From: Dromaius novaehollandiae | Taxonomy: Eukaryota > Chordata > Aves > Casuariiformes > Dromaiidae | Assembly: GCF_036370855.1 (NCBI RefSeq) | Contig: NC_088112.1 | Coordinates: 14,190,469 to 14,254,468, forward strand | Direction: 5' to 3' | Length of the DNA stretch: 64,000 bases | Part shown: one piece after another, positions 24,836 through 36,807 of the stretch | Layout of the letters: each line of letters begins with the position of its first letter | How positions within the stretch are numbered: position 1 is the first letter of the stretch | Translations under genes and position numbers: made by a program | The notes under the pieces: generated by a model | Told to the model about the DNA's origin: nothing | The model's input: the letters and a program-made list of their open reading frames with translations, nothing else | Databases searched by the model: none

Positions 24836-26077
24836 TCACTCCGTGGCGGGGCCAGCGCGGGAGCAGCACCGAGGCCGCCGGACGTTCTGCAGCAGGGCCC
24901 GAAAGACACTGGGCTGCCTCTTCGCCTCGCCTTTGCGGGGGGCCCCCTTGACGGAGCTGGCCCGGGTGCTCTGCGGTGTCACCAGCTGCCGCCCGTGCTC
25001 CTCGATCTGCTTCTCCAGGTGCTTCTGGATGGCCATGCCCAGCACCTCCACCTCCATGGAGGCCCCGTACACCTCCCACGTCATCCCCTTCTCGTCCCAG
25101 CTCACCTCCCGGATGGGCTCTGGAGCCTCCTCCACGGCCCCCTTCACGTGCACCTCGGGGTACGAGGTCTGCGGGGACTTAGCCACTGGCGTCATGGGCC
25201 CCGTGGCCACCGAGCGGGTCTCCACAGGCATGGACACCTGCATCTCCGCGTCCTTCTTGGGGGGCACCGGCTGCGGGGCAGAGGAGCCTGGCTCTCTCTT
25301 GGGGAAGGTGAACGCGCCAGCCCCGTCTGGGGGGCTCATGGGGCTCAAGGCCACCGACACCAGGGACACTCGGCTGTCCACTTGCGTCCCCATGTCCTGT
25401 GTCCCGGCGTCCTCAGGGGGGGTCACCTCGAATGAGTAGCTCTCGCACAGCAGCTTCGCTGTCCGGGGCTGCTGGCCGTTCTCCGCGCCGGGCCCCTGGG
25501 CCGGGCTCCCCTCCGCTCTGCCCTGGGCCAGGGCTCCTGCCTTGCTCCCCGTGGTGCCAGGGGGGTCCGGCGAGGTGGTCGGGGACATGCTGCCTGGTGG
25601 GGGGCCCTCGCTGTGGGACTGCTCCTGGCCATGCATCAGGGCACAGGTGGGCGGCTCAGCTCCTCCATCGGGCTCCCGAAATGCCACGTGCTTGGTGGGA
25701 GCCGGCGTGCTGCCCACGTCCTTGCCGGGCGCCTTGAGGCAGGGCTCGGGGGCCGCTTTCTCTGCCTGGCCGCCGGCCCCGCCGTGCTGCGCCCCGCAGC
25801 TCCCCGCAGCAGCCAGGTTCTGTGCCTGCATCTCCATGCCGGTGTCTGGGAGGAGCGCGCCAGGAGCCATTCCCGCCGGCGCCTTCTCCCCGGGGCCCTG
25901 GGCCTCCAGCTCGGCAGCGCAGCAGTTCCTCATGGCACGGCCCCCCGCGGTGCAGCGGGCGTCGGGCACGCAGTCACCTGCCGGCGGGCAGCCCGGGGCG
26001 CCGGCCTGGCAGCCCTCCTCGGCGGTGGCCGCACGGCCCAGCAGCTGCAGGCTCCGCGGCTCCTTAGCGCTGCCCAT
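24836..26077 (-). CDS. GPRIN1: G protein-regulated inducer of neurite outgrowth 1
   Basis: Neuronal growth-cone protein of the GPRIN family, which binds activated Gi/o/z alpha subunits at the plasma membrane and promotes neurite outgrowth. One coding exon gives 413 aa. The start was placed at [14 protein letters not shown] because it aligns with the family N terminus (MDTAEDPAWLQLLQ in human), not at an in-frame ATG 29 codons upstream that would require unspliced sequence. A minus-strand acceptor (CTCTCTTGCAG) opens this exon at 26127. The conserved C-terminal domain covers about 325-413, with [34 protein letters not shown] and a basic tail [11 protein letters not shown] whose CysCys (404-405) is the palmitoylation site known in the family. 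[10 protein letters not shown] and SVATGPMTP are also conserved. The middle is low-complexity and lacks the long SGK-x-DP repeat array of mammals, so the protein is less than half the human length (about 1008 aa). Confidence 0.93.
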   Translation of the reverse strand: MGSAKEPRSLQLLGRAATAEEGCQAGAPGCPPAGDCVPDARCTAGGRAMRNCCAAELEAQGPGEKAPAGMAPGALLPDTGMEMQAQNLAAAGSCGAQHGGAGGQAEKAAPEPCLKAPGKDVGSTPAPTKHVAFREPDGGAEPPTCALMHGQEQSHSEGPPPGSMSPTTSPDPPGTTGSKAGALAQGRAEGSPAQGPGAENGQQPRTAKLLCESYSFEVTPPEDAGTQDMGTQVDSRVSLVSVALSPMSPPDGAGAFTFPKREPGSSAPQPVPPKKDAEMQVSMPVETRSVATGPMTPVAKSPQTSYPEVHVKGAVEEAPEPIREVSWDEKGMTWEVYGASMEVEVLGMAIQKHLEKQIEEHGRQLVTPQSTRASSVKGAPRKGEAKRQPSVFRALLQNVRRPRCCSRAGPATE

Positions 26078-26127
26078 GCCCGGGGAAGGCCTCTCCCATG
26101 CTAGTCCTGCTGTGGGGCCTGGAGGGG

Positions 26128-27921
26128 CTGCAAGAGAGAGACGGGAAGGTGAGGGGGGCCGCACGTGGGCAGGCGCTGCAGGGCACCCCAGCTCCCTCGA
26201 GCGGGGTGCGAGCAGCCATCAGCTCTTTCTCTGGAGCTCTTTTTCTCCCCCTACCGCAAAAGCCAGCCTTCCTCCAAGCTCGGGCGAACGGGCAGCGAGA
26301 TTCAGGCGGTGCTGCGGCTTCTCCAGCCGTGAGGACGTGGCGCTGGCACCCCTGCGGAGAGATCAGCAACTCGGGACCGTTTCCCCACACTGCGCGCACG
26401 GAGAGCACTGGGCACCCCAGGCAGTTGGCCCGTAGCCCTGCATGTCAGCAGGGTGCCCCGGTGCAGCCCGGGGAGGGAGAGGTCTCTGCCGGGCCAGGCG
26501 GGCACACGGCCTACTGCACATCCCCGCGCTGCCCTCGCTGGGTACCGGCCAGTGCCACCTCCTCTCCCAGCTCGGCACAACCCCACTCCACTGAAGGCGA
26601 TTCATCAGGGCGGTTCCCCTCCGGGGCCAGCCACGCTCCCTTTCCACCTGCTCCCACTGCGCTGCCAGAGCCCAGCACCTCGAGGGACACTCCCCGCCAG
26701 GCCATGGGAACCCCCCAGCTCCCAGGCCTGCAGCTGGCCCCGCGCGGACGCGGTTTGCGTATCTCCAGATGCACACAGGCACCCCAGCCTGGGGCACCTC
26801 CAGCCAGCTCCTGCCCAGCACAAGTCCAAGCAGAGCGAGATGACTGCTCCCAAAACCCGGCCCCACGGCGTGGCTCGGGCACCGCGGGCAGGATCACCTG
26901 GCAGGGCCCTGCAGCGCTGGGGTAGCACTGAAAGGAGCTACGAAGGCACCGCTTGCCAACCTCCACCGGCAGCAAACGGGGCTTGGGGAGGGGAAGGGGC
27001 ACCCACAGGCACAGCTTTCCTCCGTGCCCTGCCCCAGGGCTGTGCCTGCACAGCGCGGGGGTGACGCTGCTTTGCTTGGGGTGTCCGAGACACGCTTACA
27101 TGGCTGTGCACGGGCTGATCCCTGTGCCCCGCTCACTGTGCCTGTGCCGACACCAAGCCGCATGGCACGGGCCGTGCGCTGCGGGGACAGGGCCGGTGTC
27201 TTGCAACCAGCCCCAAACTCCCTCCAGCCCCCTAACGCAAGGGTCTCTGGGGAGACCACGAACTCCCCGAGACCACGAGCCCAGCCAGCGCCAGCGAGTC
27301 CCCCGGAGCCCACAACCTCGCAGCCCATAGCCCACGAGCACCCGACGCCTCTGGGCACGGGCGCCGCCAGCTGCTTCCCGCCCCGGGCGGTCGCTGGCCT
27401 GGAGCCGCTCGGCGCCCGGAGGAGGCACAGCCAAGCAAAACAGGCTGGGGAGCAGCGCAGAGCAAGTCCCCGAGGGCTGCGGGATCAGGGCCAGCTCTCC
27501 CAGCCCTCCCCGGAGCAGGCAGGCACGGACACCCCCCCCCGTCGCCCCCGGCCGTACCGAGGGGCCCCAAAGGCCGCTGCCCCGCACCCTGCCGCCGGCA
27601 GCCCGCCCGGCTCGGCGCCGGGCACACACGCGTGTGCACACGCAGGCGGGCACGGACACGCGGGCAGGCACCGGCACGCGGGCACGCGCGTGTGCATGCC
27701 CCGCTCCGCGGCCGCGCGCGCCCGAACAAAGCCCCCCGGGTGCCCGCGCGGCGACGCCCCGGGAGCCCCCCGGACGGAGCGGGGGGCCGGGGCCGTCCCC
27801 GGGGGCCGCCGCCCCCTCCGGCCTGGGAGGCGCCGGGCAGAGGGGCGGCAGCTGGGCCCCGACGGCAGCGGGCAGCGCGGCCCCCGGCCCGGCCCGGCAG
27901 CGGCCCCGGGGCCGCGGTTAC
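26128..27921 (-). other. GPRIN1: GPRIN1 intron 1 (inferred)
   Basis: Bounded by a minus-strand donor GCAG|GTAACC at 27922/27921 and the acceptor before 26127. GPRIN1 has a noncoding first exon in mammals, which matches. No other gene is seen inside. Confidence 0.5.
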
Positions 27922-28310
27922 CTGCGGCGGTGGCGCGTCCCGTCCCGTGCCGTCCCGTCCCGCTCCGCTCCGCTCCGGCGCGGCGGGCTGGGCGGCGGCG
28001 AGCATGCGTGGGGCGGCGGCGGCGGTGGGGGCGGTGCCGCGCCCCGGGCCGCTCCCCCGGCTCCCGCCCGCAGCGGCACCGCGGCCGGCAGCCCGGTACC
28101 CCGGCACGGCACCGCGGCACCCCGGCTGGCACCCCGGCACGGCGGCCGTGGGGAGCGCGGGGTGCCGCCGCCGCGGCGCCGGGCACACCCCCCCCCCGGC
28201 AAGCACCCAGGCACCCACCGCAGCCACGGGCAGGCACCCCCGGTCTGACCCCCGGCACCCCCGGAGGGATCCTGGCACTGTCCCCCAGCACCCTGGGCAG
28301 GCACCCTGTC
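27350..28310 (-). promoter_or_regulatory. GPRIN1: CpG island with GPRIN1 noncoding exon 1
   Basis: Very CpG-dense sequence upstream of GPRIN1 on the minus strand. The probable noncoding exon ends at 27922. An ATG at 28005-28003, if transcribed, would start an upstream frame of 36 codons (28 in this exon, 8 after the splice) that stops at a TAG about 18 bp before the GPRIN1 ATG. TG/CG-rich alternating stretches near 27617-27700 lie at its intronic side. Confidence 0.5.
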
Positions 28311-30860
28311 ACTGACTCCCCATCACCCCGGCACCCCCCACGGGCACCCCGGCCAGCCCCTGTCACTGACATCCCATCAACCCACCGTGAGACCACCCAA
28401 CTCACCCCAAGCAGCCACCCCGTTGACACGGTCGGGGCCACGTGTGCCCCAGCACAGCCACCCTGTCACCCTTGGGGACGTGCCCCCCCAGTACACCCTA
28501 GTGCAGTGGGACACAGGGCCCGGCTGGCGGGTCCCTGGCCGATGGGCACCACAGCAGCCCGGGGCACCATCCCCTGGCTGGGGGAGACGAGGAGCGCGAG
28601 GCCCATTTCCCTCCTACCTTGCAACAGAGATGGTCGTTTTCCGCCTTGCACCCTCCTCCCGGGCATCACCGCGGGGGCTGCCCACACAGCCCTGCTCCCG
28701 GCTCCCCCAGCCCCTTGGCGGGGGTCTGTGCCCCACGGCCTGCCGGGCCCTGGGGAAGGGGGTGTCAGGGCTCCCCTCTGCAGCACCAGCGGCCGCAGGG
28801 GGGAGGAAGGAGAGCTCCTTCGCACCCCTCGCCCTCGGGGGAGGACAGGTAGGAGAGAACTCCCCCCCGAAGCTTCCCCGTCTCCATCCCTGGCAGCGCT
28901 GCCTCTGCTCCCGGGCTCAGGCTTTGTCTAACTCCTTCCCACGCACTCCTGCTCGCGCTGCGGGGGGAAGGTGGCCCGCTCGCCTCGGCTCCGCTTGCCT
29001 CGGCGCCAGCTCCGCACTCCCCCTGCTCCCAGGGATTCCCCCAGCCGCCCCCCGGCACCTTGCTCTAGGGCCGGCAGGGTCACATGGCCGCCGCGGTGCC
29101 CCCTGCCCTGGGGAGCGCAGAGGGTGCCCGGCACCGTGCCGCACACGGTGCATCTCCGGCGTCCCTGGCGCTGTCCCCCGCGGGGCTGGGCGCTGGAGAG
29201 CTGCGGAGGGCAGGGAGCTCTTCCCATCGCCCCGTCAGCCACGGGCACGGAGGGGCGCGTGGGGCCCTGCTGTTTGCTCCCTGCCACCTGCACCCGTGAC
29301 TCACGCCTGATTCACCCTCCCCTTGCTGCTGCGCACCATCTTTTATCTGCCAAACGCGGCACAGGAGCAGGGTCCCTCGCTGCGGCATGGCCGAGCACGG
29401 GCCTCCTGCCCGGGGACGGCTCTCGCTGCTGTGCCGGCGGGGACTGAGGAAGGGACAGCCGCAGCCCCGCGCCGGGCACGGTGCAACAGGGATGGTGGCA
29501 TGACTCCTGCAGGTGGAGGCGAGCGGGCCGGCAGCCCCCCTCCCTCCGGGCACCCAGGGGTGCTGCGGGGCTGCTTTGGGGGCCTCCCGCTGCAGCCACT
29601 TCGGGGATCCCGCTCGTGCTGCTGAGTTTGCCTGCAGCTCTGCAGAGCCCCAGGGAGAGGGCTGCTCCCCAGCGCACCTCGGGCAGGAGCCTGGCGCCAC
29701 AGGGGTTCATGCTAACCCTGAGATGGGTCCCTCCACCCCGCGCTCGTGCCAGGCCCTATAGATCTATAGGGCAGCATGCCGGCAGCGTGGCGCCAGAGCC
29801 GATCGGCAGGCCTGGCACACCTGGTTGCCTGGAAACGGGGGAGGTTGGCGGTGGAAATGCTCCTTCCAGTAAACAGCGAGGCTGGAACAAAACCCCGAAT
29901 GCTAAAAATAGGGAGGAAGGATATCAAAATAAATAGTGGAGTGACGCCTCCCTGGGACAGAGCGGGGCAGGCCCCCGCCCCACCGCTGGGCCCCCAAGGG
30001 CCGCGACGGGCACGGGGCCACTCCAGTGCCGGCCCGGGCACTGCGGGCACTGGGGCAGGGTGCACGCACATGCGTGTGCAGGTGTGCTGGGGTGGGACAC
30101 GCATGGCCGTGTGCTGCCTGCGGGGCAGCAGCAGGTAGAGGTGGGTGCTGGGACGGGCCGCCGACATCCCCCTGCTGCAGACTCCCCACGCAAGGACATC
30201 CCGCCCCTTGGCGAGACCCCAGAGCAGCCAGCACCATGCTCCGGCTGCCATGCTGGCAGCCCCTTCTTGCACAGGGTGCAAAACCACCGTACTCACAACC
30301 AGCCCGGCACCTCCCTGGCACGTGTGGGGTGCTTGCCCCGGCTGCAGCCACGGCCACCCACTGCCCCCACCCCCTTCTCCTGTCCCTGGGGACGTGCCCC
30401 AGTGCTCCCTCCAGCACCTCCTGGGCCCAGCTGGCCTCACTGTGGGGCTGGGAGTCCAAGCAAGGGGGCAGCGCCTGTGGGGCATGGTGTGGGGCACAGT
30501 GCAGGGTGCCCAGCCCAGCCTGGCGAGGGGTTCGTGTTGTGTGCAGCCCTGGGCGGGGACAGACCCAGGCCTGGACACTGACCCCCGGGAGGAGCAGGAA
30601 GAATGGACACCCCTGTCACCCTGCCCATGGAGTTGCAATGGGGTGGGGGCCCCCATCCCATCTTGCTGGCCCTCGCCTCCACTCTCAGCCCTGCCAGGAG
30701 CTGCTCTTCCCCACAGCGGCCCCGCGCTCCTCTCCCCCTTCGGCACCTTGCAGCCAAGCATCTTTCTATCCCCTCCCCAGTTGGCGGCCCTGCTGGCCGC
30801 GGGAGGCCCCTTCCCCTCTCGCCCGGCAGCCTTCCTCCCTGGCTGGCTCCCTCCTCCTCC
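28311..30860. other. Noncoding intergenic sequence
   Basis: GC-rich sequence with no supported gene. Open frames here are long only because stop codons are scarce in GC-rich DNA. The one standout is the low-GC block at 29750-29950, listed separately. Confidence 0.6.
29750..29950. promoter_or_regulatory. Candidate enhancer: palindrome, X-box-like and MEF2 sites
   Basis: Within 160 bp there is a perfect 18-bp palindrome CCCTATAGATCTATAGGG (29754-29771), an X-box-like (RFX) motif GTTGCCTGGAAAC (29824-29836) and an exact MEF2 consensus CTAAAAATAG (29902-29911), followed by AT-rich sequence. The block contrasts with GC-rich flanks. MEF2 and RFX are active in neurons, which would suit the nearby neuronal genes, but the function is inference. 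Confidence 0.35.
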
Positions 30861-30934
30861 TCCGCTCCCCACCCGGGCACCTCACGGGCTGGCAGGATAA
30901 CAATAGCGAGGAGGATGAGTAAGATGGTCCCCAT
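30437..30934 (-). CDS. Unrecognised small ORF with hydrophobic N terminus
   Basis: A minus-strand ATG at 30934 opens a frame beginning MGTILLILLAIVILPARE, a strongly hydrophobic run like a signal anchor or small membrane peptide. After about 18 codons the frame becomes Gly/Pro/Arg-rich and looks like ordinary GC-rich sequence up to 165 codons, so if real it would be an exon or a micropeptide rather than the whole frame. There is no consensus donor right after the hydrophobic part (GAG|GTGCCC is weak). I do not recognise a family. Chance is quite possible. Confidence 0.15.
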   Translation of the reverse strand: MGTILLILLAIVILPAREVPGWGAEEEEGASQGGRLPGERGRGLPRPAGPPTGEGIERCLAARCRRGRGARGRCGEEQLLAGLRVEARASKMGWGPPPHCNSMGRVTGVSILPAPPGGQCPGLGLSPPRAAHNTNPSPGWAGHPALCPTPCPTGAAPLLGLPAPQ

Positions 30935-30989
30935 CGCCTTGGCAACGCACTCCCGCGCACGGTGCTGGAGGAGTCAGCCGCCTGAAAAG

Positions 30990-33900
30990 CTCATTCCCCC
31001 TCCCTGGAGGGGGCTGCTGGCGCAGGTAGCGTGGCAGCCCCCTCCCTCCGCGCTGTGTCCCCACCTCCCACATGCGCACGGGCAGAGCCACGTGAACGCG
31101 CCTGGCTGCACCCACACCAGCAGGCATGCAGCACACCGCCATCGGGGCCGCACACGCATGTGCACGCATGTGCACGCAGGAGCACTCATGTGCATGCATG
31201 CACACACAGCCTGGCGGTGGCATCCTGCCCCTCGCTGGGGTGGCCGGGGTGCCCATCGCCTGCTACGGACCCGCTAACCCACCCCCAGGGGTGCAACAGC
31301 TCAGCTCTCCGCGGCCACAGGCACCCTGGCATGCACGGCCCCTCCACAAATGGGCAAAGTGTTTGGGGCTTTTTGGCTCCCAGAAGCAGCTCCTGGGACG
31401 GCTCGTGGGTCTGTGGGTGCTGACCTCGGTCTGGTGCTGGGGGGACAGGGCCCCTCACAAGGGTTTTCCTGGGAATACTCTGCCCCGTGGCTCACCTGCT
31501 CCTGGCTTCCGCAGCAGCTGTGGGGCTGGGAAGCAACAGCACGGTTTGCAGGGCAGCGCAGCGGGGAGTGTGCGGGGGCCACGGCTGAGGCTGGCCCCGC
31601 TCCCGCACCTGGCTGAGAAAGGTGAGGGGCTTGCAGCGGCTGCTCCATGGCCACGCTGCATTCACACGTGGCCTCCCGTGTGATCTGCAGGAGCGCACCG
31701 CAGGCGCCTGCGGCAGCTGAGCAGAAAGGCCAGGCTCCAGAGTGGATGTGGTGCTGGCAAACGGAAAGCAAAGGTGTAACCCTGAGAAGAGAGGAGTCCC
31801 CCATGGCTGGGCCCTGAGCATCCCCATGCTCCCTGGTCTGGCAGCACGTGGGTCCCTGCCTGCGCCCCGCCAGCCTTGGGGACACATTCCCTAGATGCAC
31901 CCAGCAGCAGGACATGGGTGCAGCTGGCTAGCCTTGGGTGCAGCCTGGCTGGTCCAGCTTCCAGTGGAGCACAAGAGCAGTGTGGCTAGTGGCCATCCCT
32001 GTGGGCATTGTAAACACCATACACTCACTGTGGGTATAACATACCCAAAACACACCTCAAAGCGGTTAATGTTGTTATGAGCCTGAGAGGGTTTGGCTCC
32101 CCTTCTCCTCACTGCCAGCCACAGACTTTAACCGTGCCATGGCTGGGCTATTCAAAGGTGCCCTCCAAAGCAAAGGCCTGCCCTGTAGGATGGCTGGTTT
32201 TTAGAAAATTGTGGTTACCCAGAGGAGCAGGTCTAGCTGAATGATTTTTGATCACCTATTGCAACTAGATGCTGCTGTTTCAGAAGAAGCAAAGCCCTTC
32301 CTACCTTTCCTCTGTGCCATTTGTGGCAACAAGGCAGGTACTCTTCATTTCTTCTTTCTCTTTTCCCAATGGTTTGTTTCAGCAGCTCAGTTGGTGCTGA
32401 TGAAGTAAAAGCCCTGGCTGCATTAATGACATACAAATGTGCTGTAGTGAGGTAAGTGGGAGAGGAATGTAAAGCGGTTGGTGACTTGGGCTTGGGATGG
32501 AGCCGTGATACAGTGAGTCAGAGGAGCTTGTTAGAGGCTTTGAAAACCAGAAGCGCTGTGGAAGTGCAGAGTGTTCCTTCGGGCACAGATGTGCGAGGGC
32601 CAGGCTCACGGTGGCTGCAGTGCACACCGCTGGGAGCCCGGGCGGTTCGTGTTAATCAGGGAGTGTCAAGCATCATGCTTCTTAAATAGTCTCTGTTCCT
32701 GGGTTGTCATGGATTCAGCTCTGGCTGGTGGTGTTTGCAACAGGCTCAGGGGCCGTATCTTGTCTTGGCTTAGGCGCTGCTCTTCACAGGCCACTTATCA
32801 TGTGGAAGGAGCCATGTGTGGCCAGGCAACCTGTGCCAGGGGCCTGGCTGCCAGTCCCTTGCCTTCCCAGGGCATCAGCTGCCCCTTTGCCTGGGTTTGC
32901 CAGCAGATTCATGACTGGGGTGGTCACCTTCTTGCCCTCGCAAGCAGGTGAGCTGGTGGAGGATGTCTGGCTGGGCTGCCAGGTCTCTTTCAGATGTTTC
33001 TTTTGGTGGTGCCATGGAGAGTGTGAAGACTGATCCGAGGAAACGCGCAGTGAGCTCCTTCAGCTCCTTCCCCGCTGCAGGCCTGCAGCTCACGCTCCAT
33101 TTGCACAGCCCTTCCCCTCTGCGTGTGTCATGGTGATGCGCTCCAACAAGCAGGGAGAAGACGTTTGTAATGAGTAACACTCACCCAGCGCCTGCGAAAA
33201 GCAGCTCCGGGGGAGAGAGGGGTGGTGAGCTCTGATTTACGGTTCAGTGCACCCAGCCAGACGCACGCTGAACGCATCTGGCGGGGCCACACTCCTGCCA
33301 CCGCCGGCAGTGCTGGCGCAGGGGTTGGTGGGGGTGAGCAAAGGGACTGAGAGCTCACATGGCTCCCTTTGCAATGCAGCAAGGATCCTCAGCTGCTGGG
33401 ATTAATGCCCTGGGTGCATCGGGCCATATTACAGCCTCAGAGACAATAACGTGGGCTGTGCCTGCAGAAGGGCAGGGCAGCTGCCAGGGGCCTTACCGTG
33501 GCTCTGAGTTTATTCTTGGGGGCCTGCAATAACAACTGCATTTTGATGTTCTTGCACAGGCACATGAGCAAGAGACAATAATAAGGCATTTTATCATAAA
33601 GATGACCAAGAAGGGATTTATAGGTGAGAGCGGTTTCATCCCTGTTCTGTAAGAGGTGGGTGGTTTACAGGCAGGGGAGCAGAGAGCAGCTGCCCGGCTG
33701 GGCAGGGCATGACACTGCCTCTTGCATGCTGCCTGTCAGCATGGGTCACTGCCCTGCTGTACTGCTGTCAGCTCACCACTTATCTGTCTCATGGTAGGGT
33801 TGGAAATGGGAGCAGGGAAAGCCCGGTGAGCTCGGGCAGCACCAAGCATGGGGGGGCTGGCCCAGGTTGGGTAATGGGTGCTGCTGATCATTAGCAACAG

Positions 33901-36800
33901 GTTCTGACCTGGGCATTGCCCCTGGATTCCCGCTATCTGGCACAGGCATGGGGAGGAGTGAAGCTTCTTCCTGCCTCAGCCTGTGGCAGAGAACTCAGAG
34001 GATGCTAGTCACGGGGCAAGGGCTTCTGCATTTGTTGCTGGCTTGAAAGGCTGGGAAGGGACATCACAAAGACCCTGCAAGAACCAAAGGTGTTAATGCC
34101 TGAAGGAAGCTGAGGAGACCTTGGTTCATGGTCAGCACCAGGCTTCAGACAGGAGAGTTGGTGTGTCCTGGAACATGATCAGCCTGTGGAAATCACCTGG
34201 CCCAAAATGTCTCATCAGTTTGAGCAAAGCAATTGAATTGCAAGGACAGGTTCTGGTGGGTTTTCCACCTCCACAAGGCGTGGGATTGATGGACTGGCCC
34301 CAGATGTCAGTACTGGGGACTGGGTGATGTGCTGGATAGCTGATGCCTCCACCCCATGCTGGGGTACTGGGTAAGCTCAGGCACCTTGTACCATGTGAGA
34401 CTTCAACTTTCACTCTTCCTTGCCTGATCCTGCAGGGTATCAATGCCCAGGTCTGTGTGACAGGAAAGCCCGTTAGCCGTGGGGGGTTCCATGGGCGCCC
34501 CACCACTGGGCACGGGGTTCTGCATGGCACTGAAGACTACATCACCAGCACGCACTGCATGGACACATCGGCCTGAGCCCAGGCTCCCCGGCAAGACCTT
34601 TGTGGTGCAGGTAAGTGCCCAGCCCGGCTGCAGCTCTGGGGATGGTGCTTTCTTGGGATCTTTCTGCCTCTACTTTCCAGGAGACCTTTCACAGTCAGCC
34701 TATCTCCAGGTAACATCCAGTGTTTGTACAAATCCGGTCTCTGTGGGTTTTGGTGCAGAGGGATGCATAGCGCCAGCTAGCACTCCTTAGGGCAGTTTTT
34801 CAGACCTGCTGCACACAGAGGTTAGGCTGCAGGATTGCTCACACTGCACAGGCATTTCCAGGATTTCTCTCTAGCCATTGAGTCTAAAAATGCTTGTAAC
34901 ACAGAAGCTGCTGCTGGCCCTTGTCTGCAGTAGGACTGAGTGAAGAGGTGGCAGGATGCGGGGAGCTCTGCCAGGCTGGGTGGAATGAGCTGACACCAGT
35001 GACAACTTTGTATTTCTATCATCTCCCAACTCAGCCACAGGCGAGCTCTGATGTTACCTGCTGTGAAGATCCTACCTGAGAGTGCAGCCCCCATCTCCTC
35101 TGGGTGCCTTGTGGGTCCTGTCTCACTCCGGTTGGCTGAAGCGAGTCAGGTCCCTGCCTCAGCCTGAGGGCTGGGAGCTCAGGGGGACACCCAGGGTGCT
35201 GGCCCTGCCTTTCCCTTCTTCTCCTGGGCAGGGCTTTCCTTCCTGCAGCCTGGGGCCTGTTCCCAAACTGTGGTAAGGTGCTTCCCCCTGCTGTATTTCC
35301 AAGAGCTCCTGCTCTCCGCCAGGCACTGCTGCCCTGATAACTGCTGAGCCACCATGGGTATTGCCACAAATGGCTGTCAGCGTTTCCTGCATTTCCCTCT
35401 CTTTGGAGGAACAAATAAGCTGGGATCTGGGTGGCTGACATCTGCTCCTGGCACTCTGCAGCTGGGCTACCTGGTGGTGCGATGCTTTCCTCCAGTCGCT
35501 TGCTCCCCAGCACAGCTCTCTGCAATGGAGAAGGAGGCTTTGCACTGAGCTTGCACCCAGAGCTGGTGCCTCCAGGAATTGCCCTGCCTTTGCTCATCCT
35601 TTCCCTTTCCCAAGGTCCCTCTGCTTTGCTGATGTTGCAGAGAATGAGAAGGATGAAGGCCTTGGCTACTTATGTTTATAATTTTGCTTTGTTTGGGAGA
35701 TGTTTTTGCAGTGTCAGGAACCAGCTTTGCTTTTAGGACCTGTAGCAAGCCAGCAAACGCTTCGGGGCATACACTGCAAAACAGCTGTTCCTATGTGAAA
35801 AGCCAAGCTACCTGCATAGCCCTTCCTTCTGCTCGTACCTCTGCAGCTGGCTGCACACACGTGAGGTGCGGGAGGGCTGCCCGGGTTGTACCTGGATGCT
35901 GCATGGTGCCCACCAAGGGACTGTGTTTCTCACTGGGTCTGTTTGCTAACTGAGAACAGCTCTTAGACCCTGAACAACATGAGGATTTGGGGCATCACAT
36001 CCAGCTTCTCTGGAGGTGGTAGAGAAGGGCAGAGCTGGGAGACTTTGTCCCATGGGGCCTGCTTTTCACAGTGCTGTAACTGGCTAAGAAGGTCTCAGTC
36101 CTGCCAGATCCGAGCCGCCATCCAGCCAAAACATTTGCCAGGGACTAGATAGGGGGGTTTCTGCTTCTGTTTCTCAGCTCAGGCTCCTGTATCGGGACCT
36201 GTTTTCAGAGCAGTGGGCAGTTTACAGTATCTGTCCCCATGACCTCCCTCTCCTGCTTGGAGGGAGCCCTGTGCTCTGCATTGTTGTAGGGTTTTGGTGC
36301 AGTGGGGCACTACAGCATGGGGTACCTGCACCAGCATGGACGCCACTGCCTCTGAGCTAGGGAGACCAACAAGGCTATTTGCAGTCTCAGCAGGACTAAC
36401 CCCAAGGAGATGGAAGATCACAAGCAGGTGAGGTGAGACCAGCCCATGCACCTAGCAGGTGAGGGTGGGTGCTTGTCTCCAAAACATTCATAAAGGGGGG
36501 CTGCGCCCATCTCCTGCAGAGCCCAGCTCCGAGGGCAGTGCTGAATGATGCCAGGCAAGCCCAACACATGGCTGTCCTTCTCACTCCAGGGCCATGGCAC
36601 AAGAGCTGGATTCCCAAAAGCAGAGCACTGTCCTGGAGCGGTCCTGTGACATCCTGATCCCCGCTGCTACTGAGAAACAGCTAATGAGGGAGAATGCACA
36701 ATAGATGCAAGCGAAGGTACAGCCGACACCATGCCATTCATACCCTGTTGGTCATTCAATGCGCAAGGACCTGCACTGAAGTGCACAAGGGACAGGAGGC
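30990..36800. other. Noncoding intergenic sequence left of the satellite
   Basis: No supported gene or RNA. GC content falls after about 32 kb compared with the gene-rich part. Frames are short and unremarkable. Small symmetric motifs occur, for example GCAATTGAATTGC near 34230-34242, without further support. Confidence 0.6.
31150..31212. repeat. Alternating purine-pyrimidine CA/TG-type repeat
   Basis: Imperfect tandem GCATGTGCAC units followed by TGCATGCATGCACACACA. Alternating purine-pyrimidine sequence of this kind favours Z-DNA in vitro. Confidence 0.8.
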
Positions 36801-36807
36801 CAGCTTT

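Noticed and set aside
23172-25079. 635-codon minus-strand frame
   Set aside because: It overlaps the GPRIN1 end out of frame and has no family similarity; GPRIN1 itself is convincing in its own frame.
27024-28931. 635-codon plus-strand frame over the GPRIN1 CpG island
   Set aside because: Low-complexity Pro/Arg/Ala sequence crossing the promoter island; a GC artefact.
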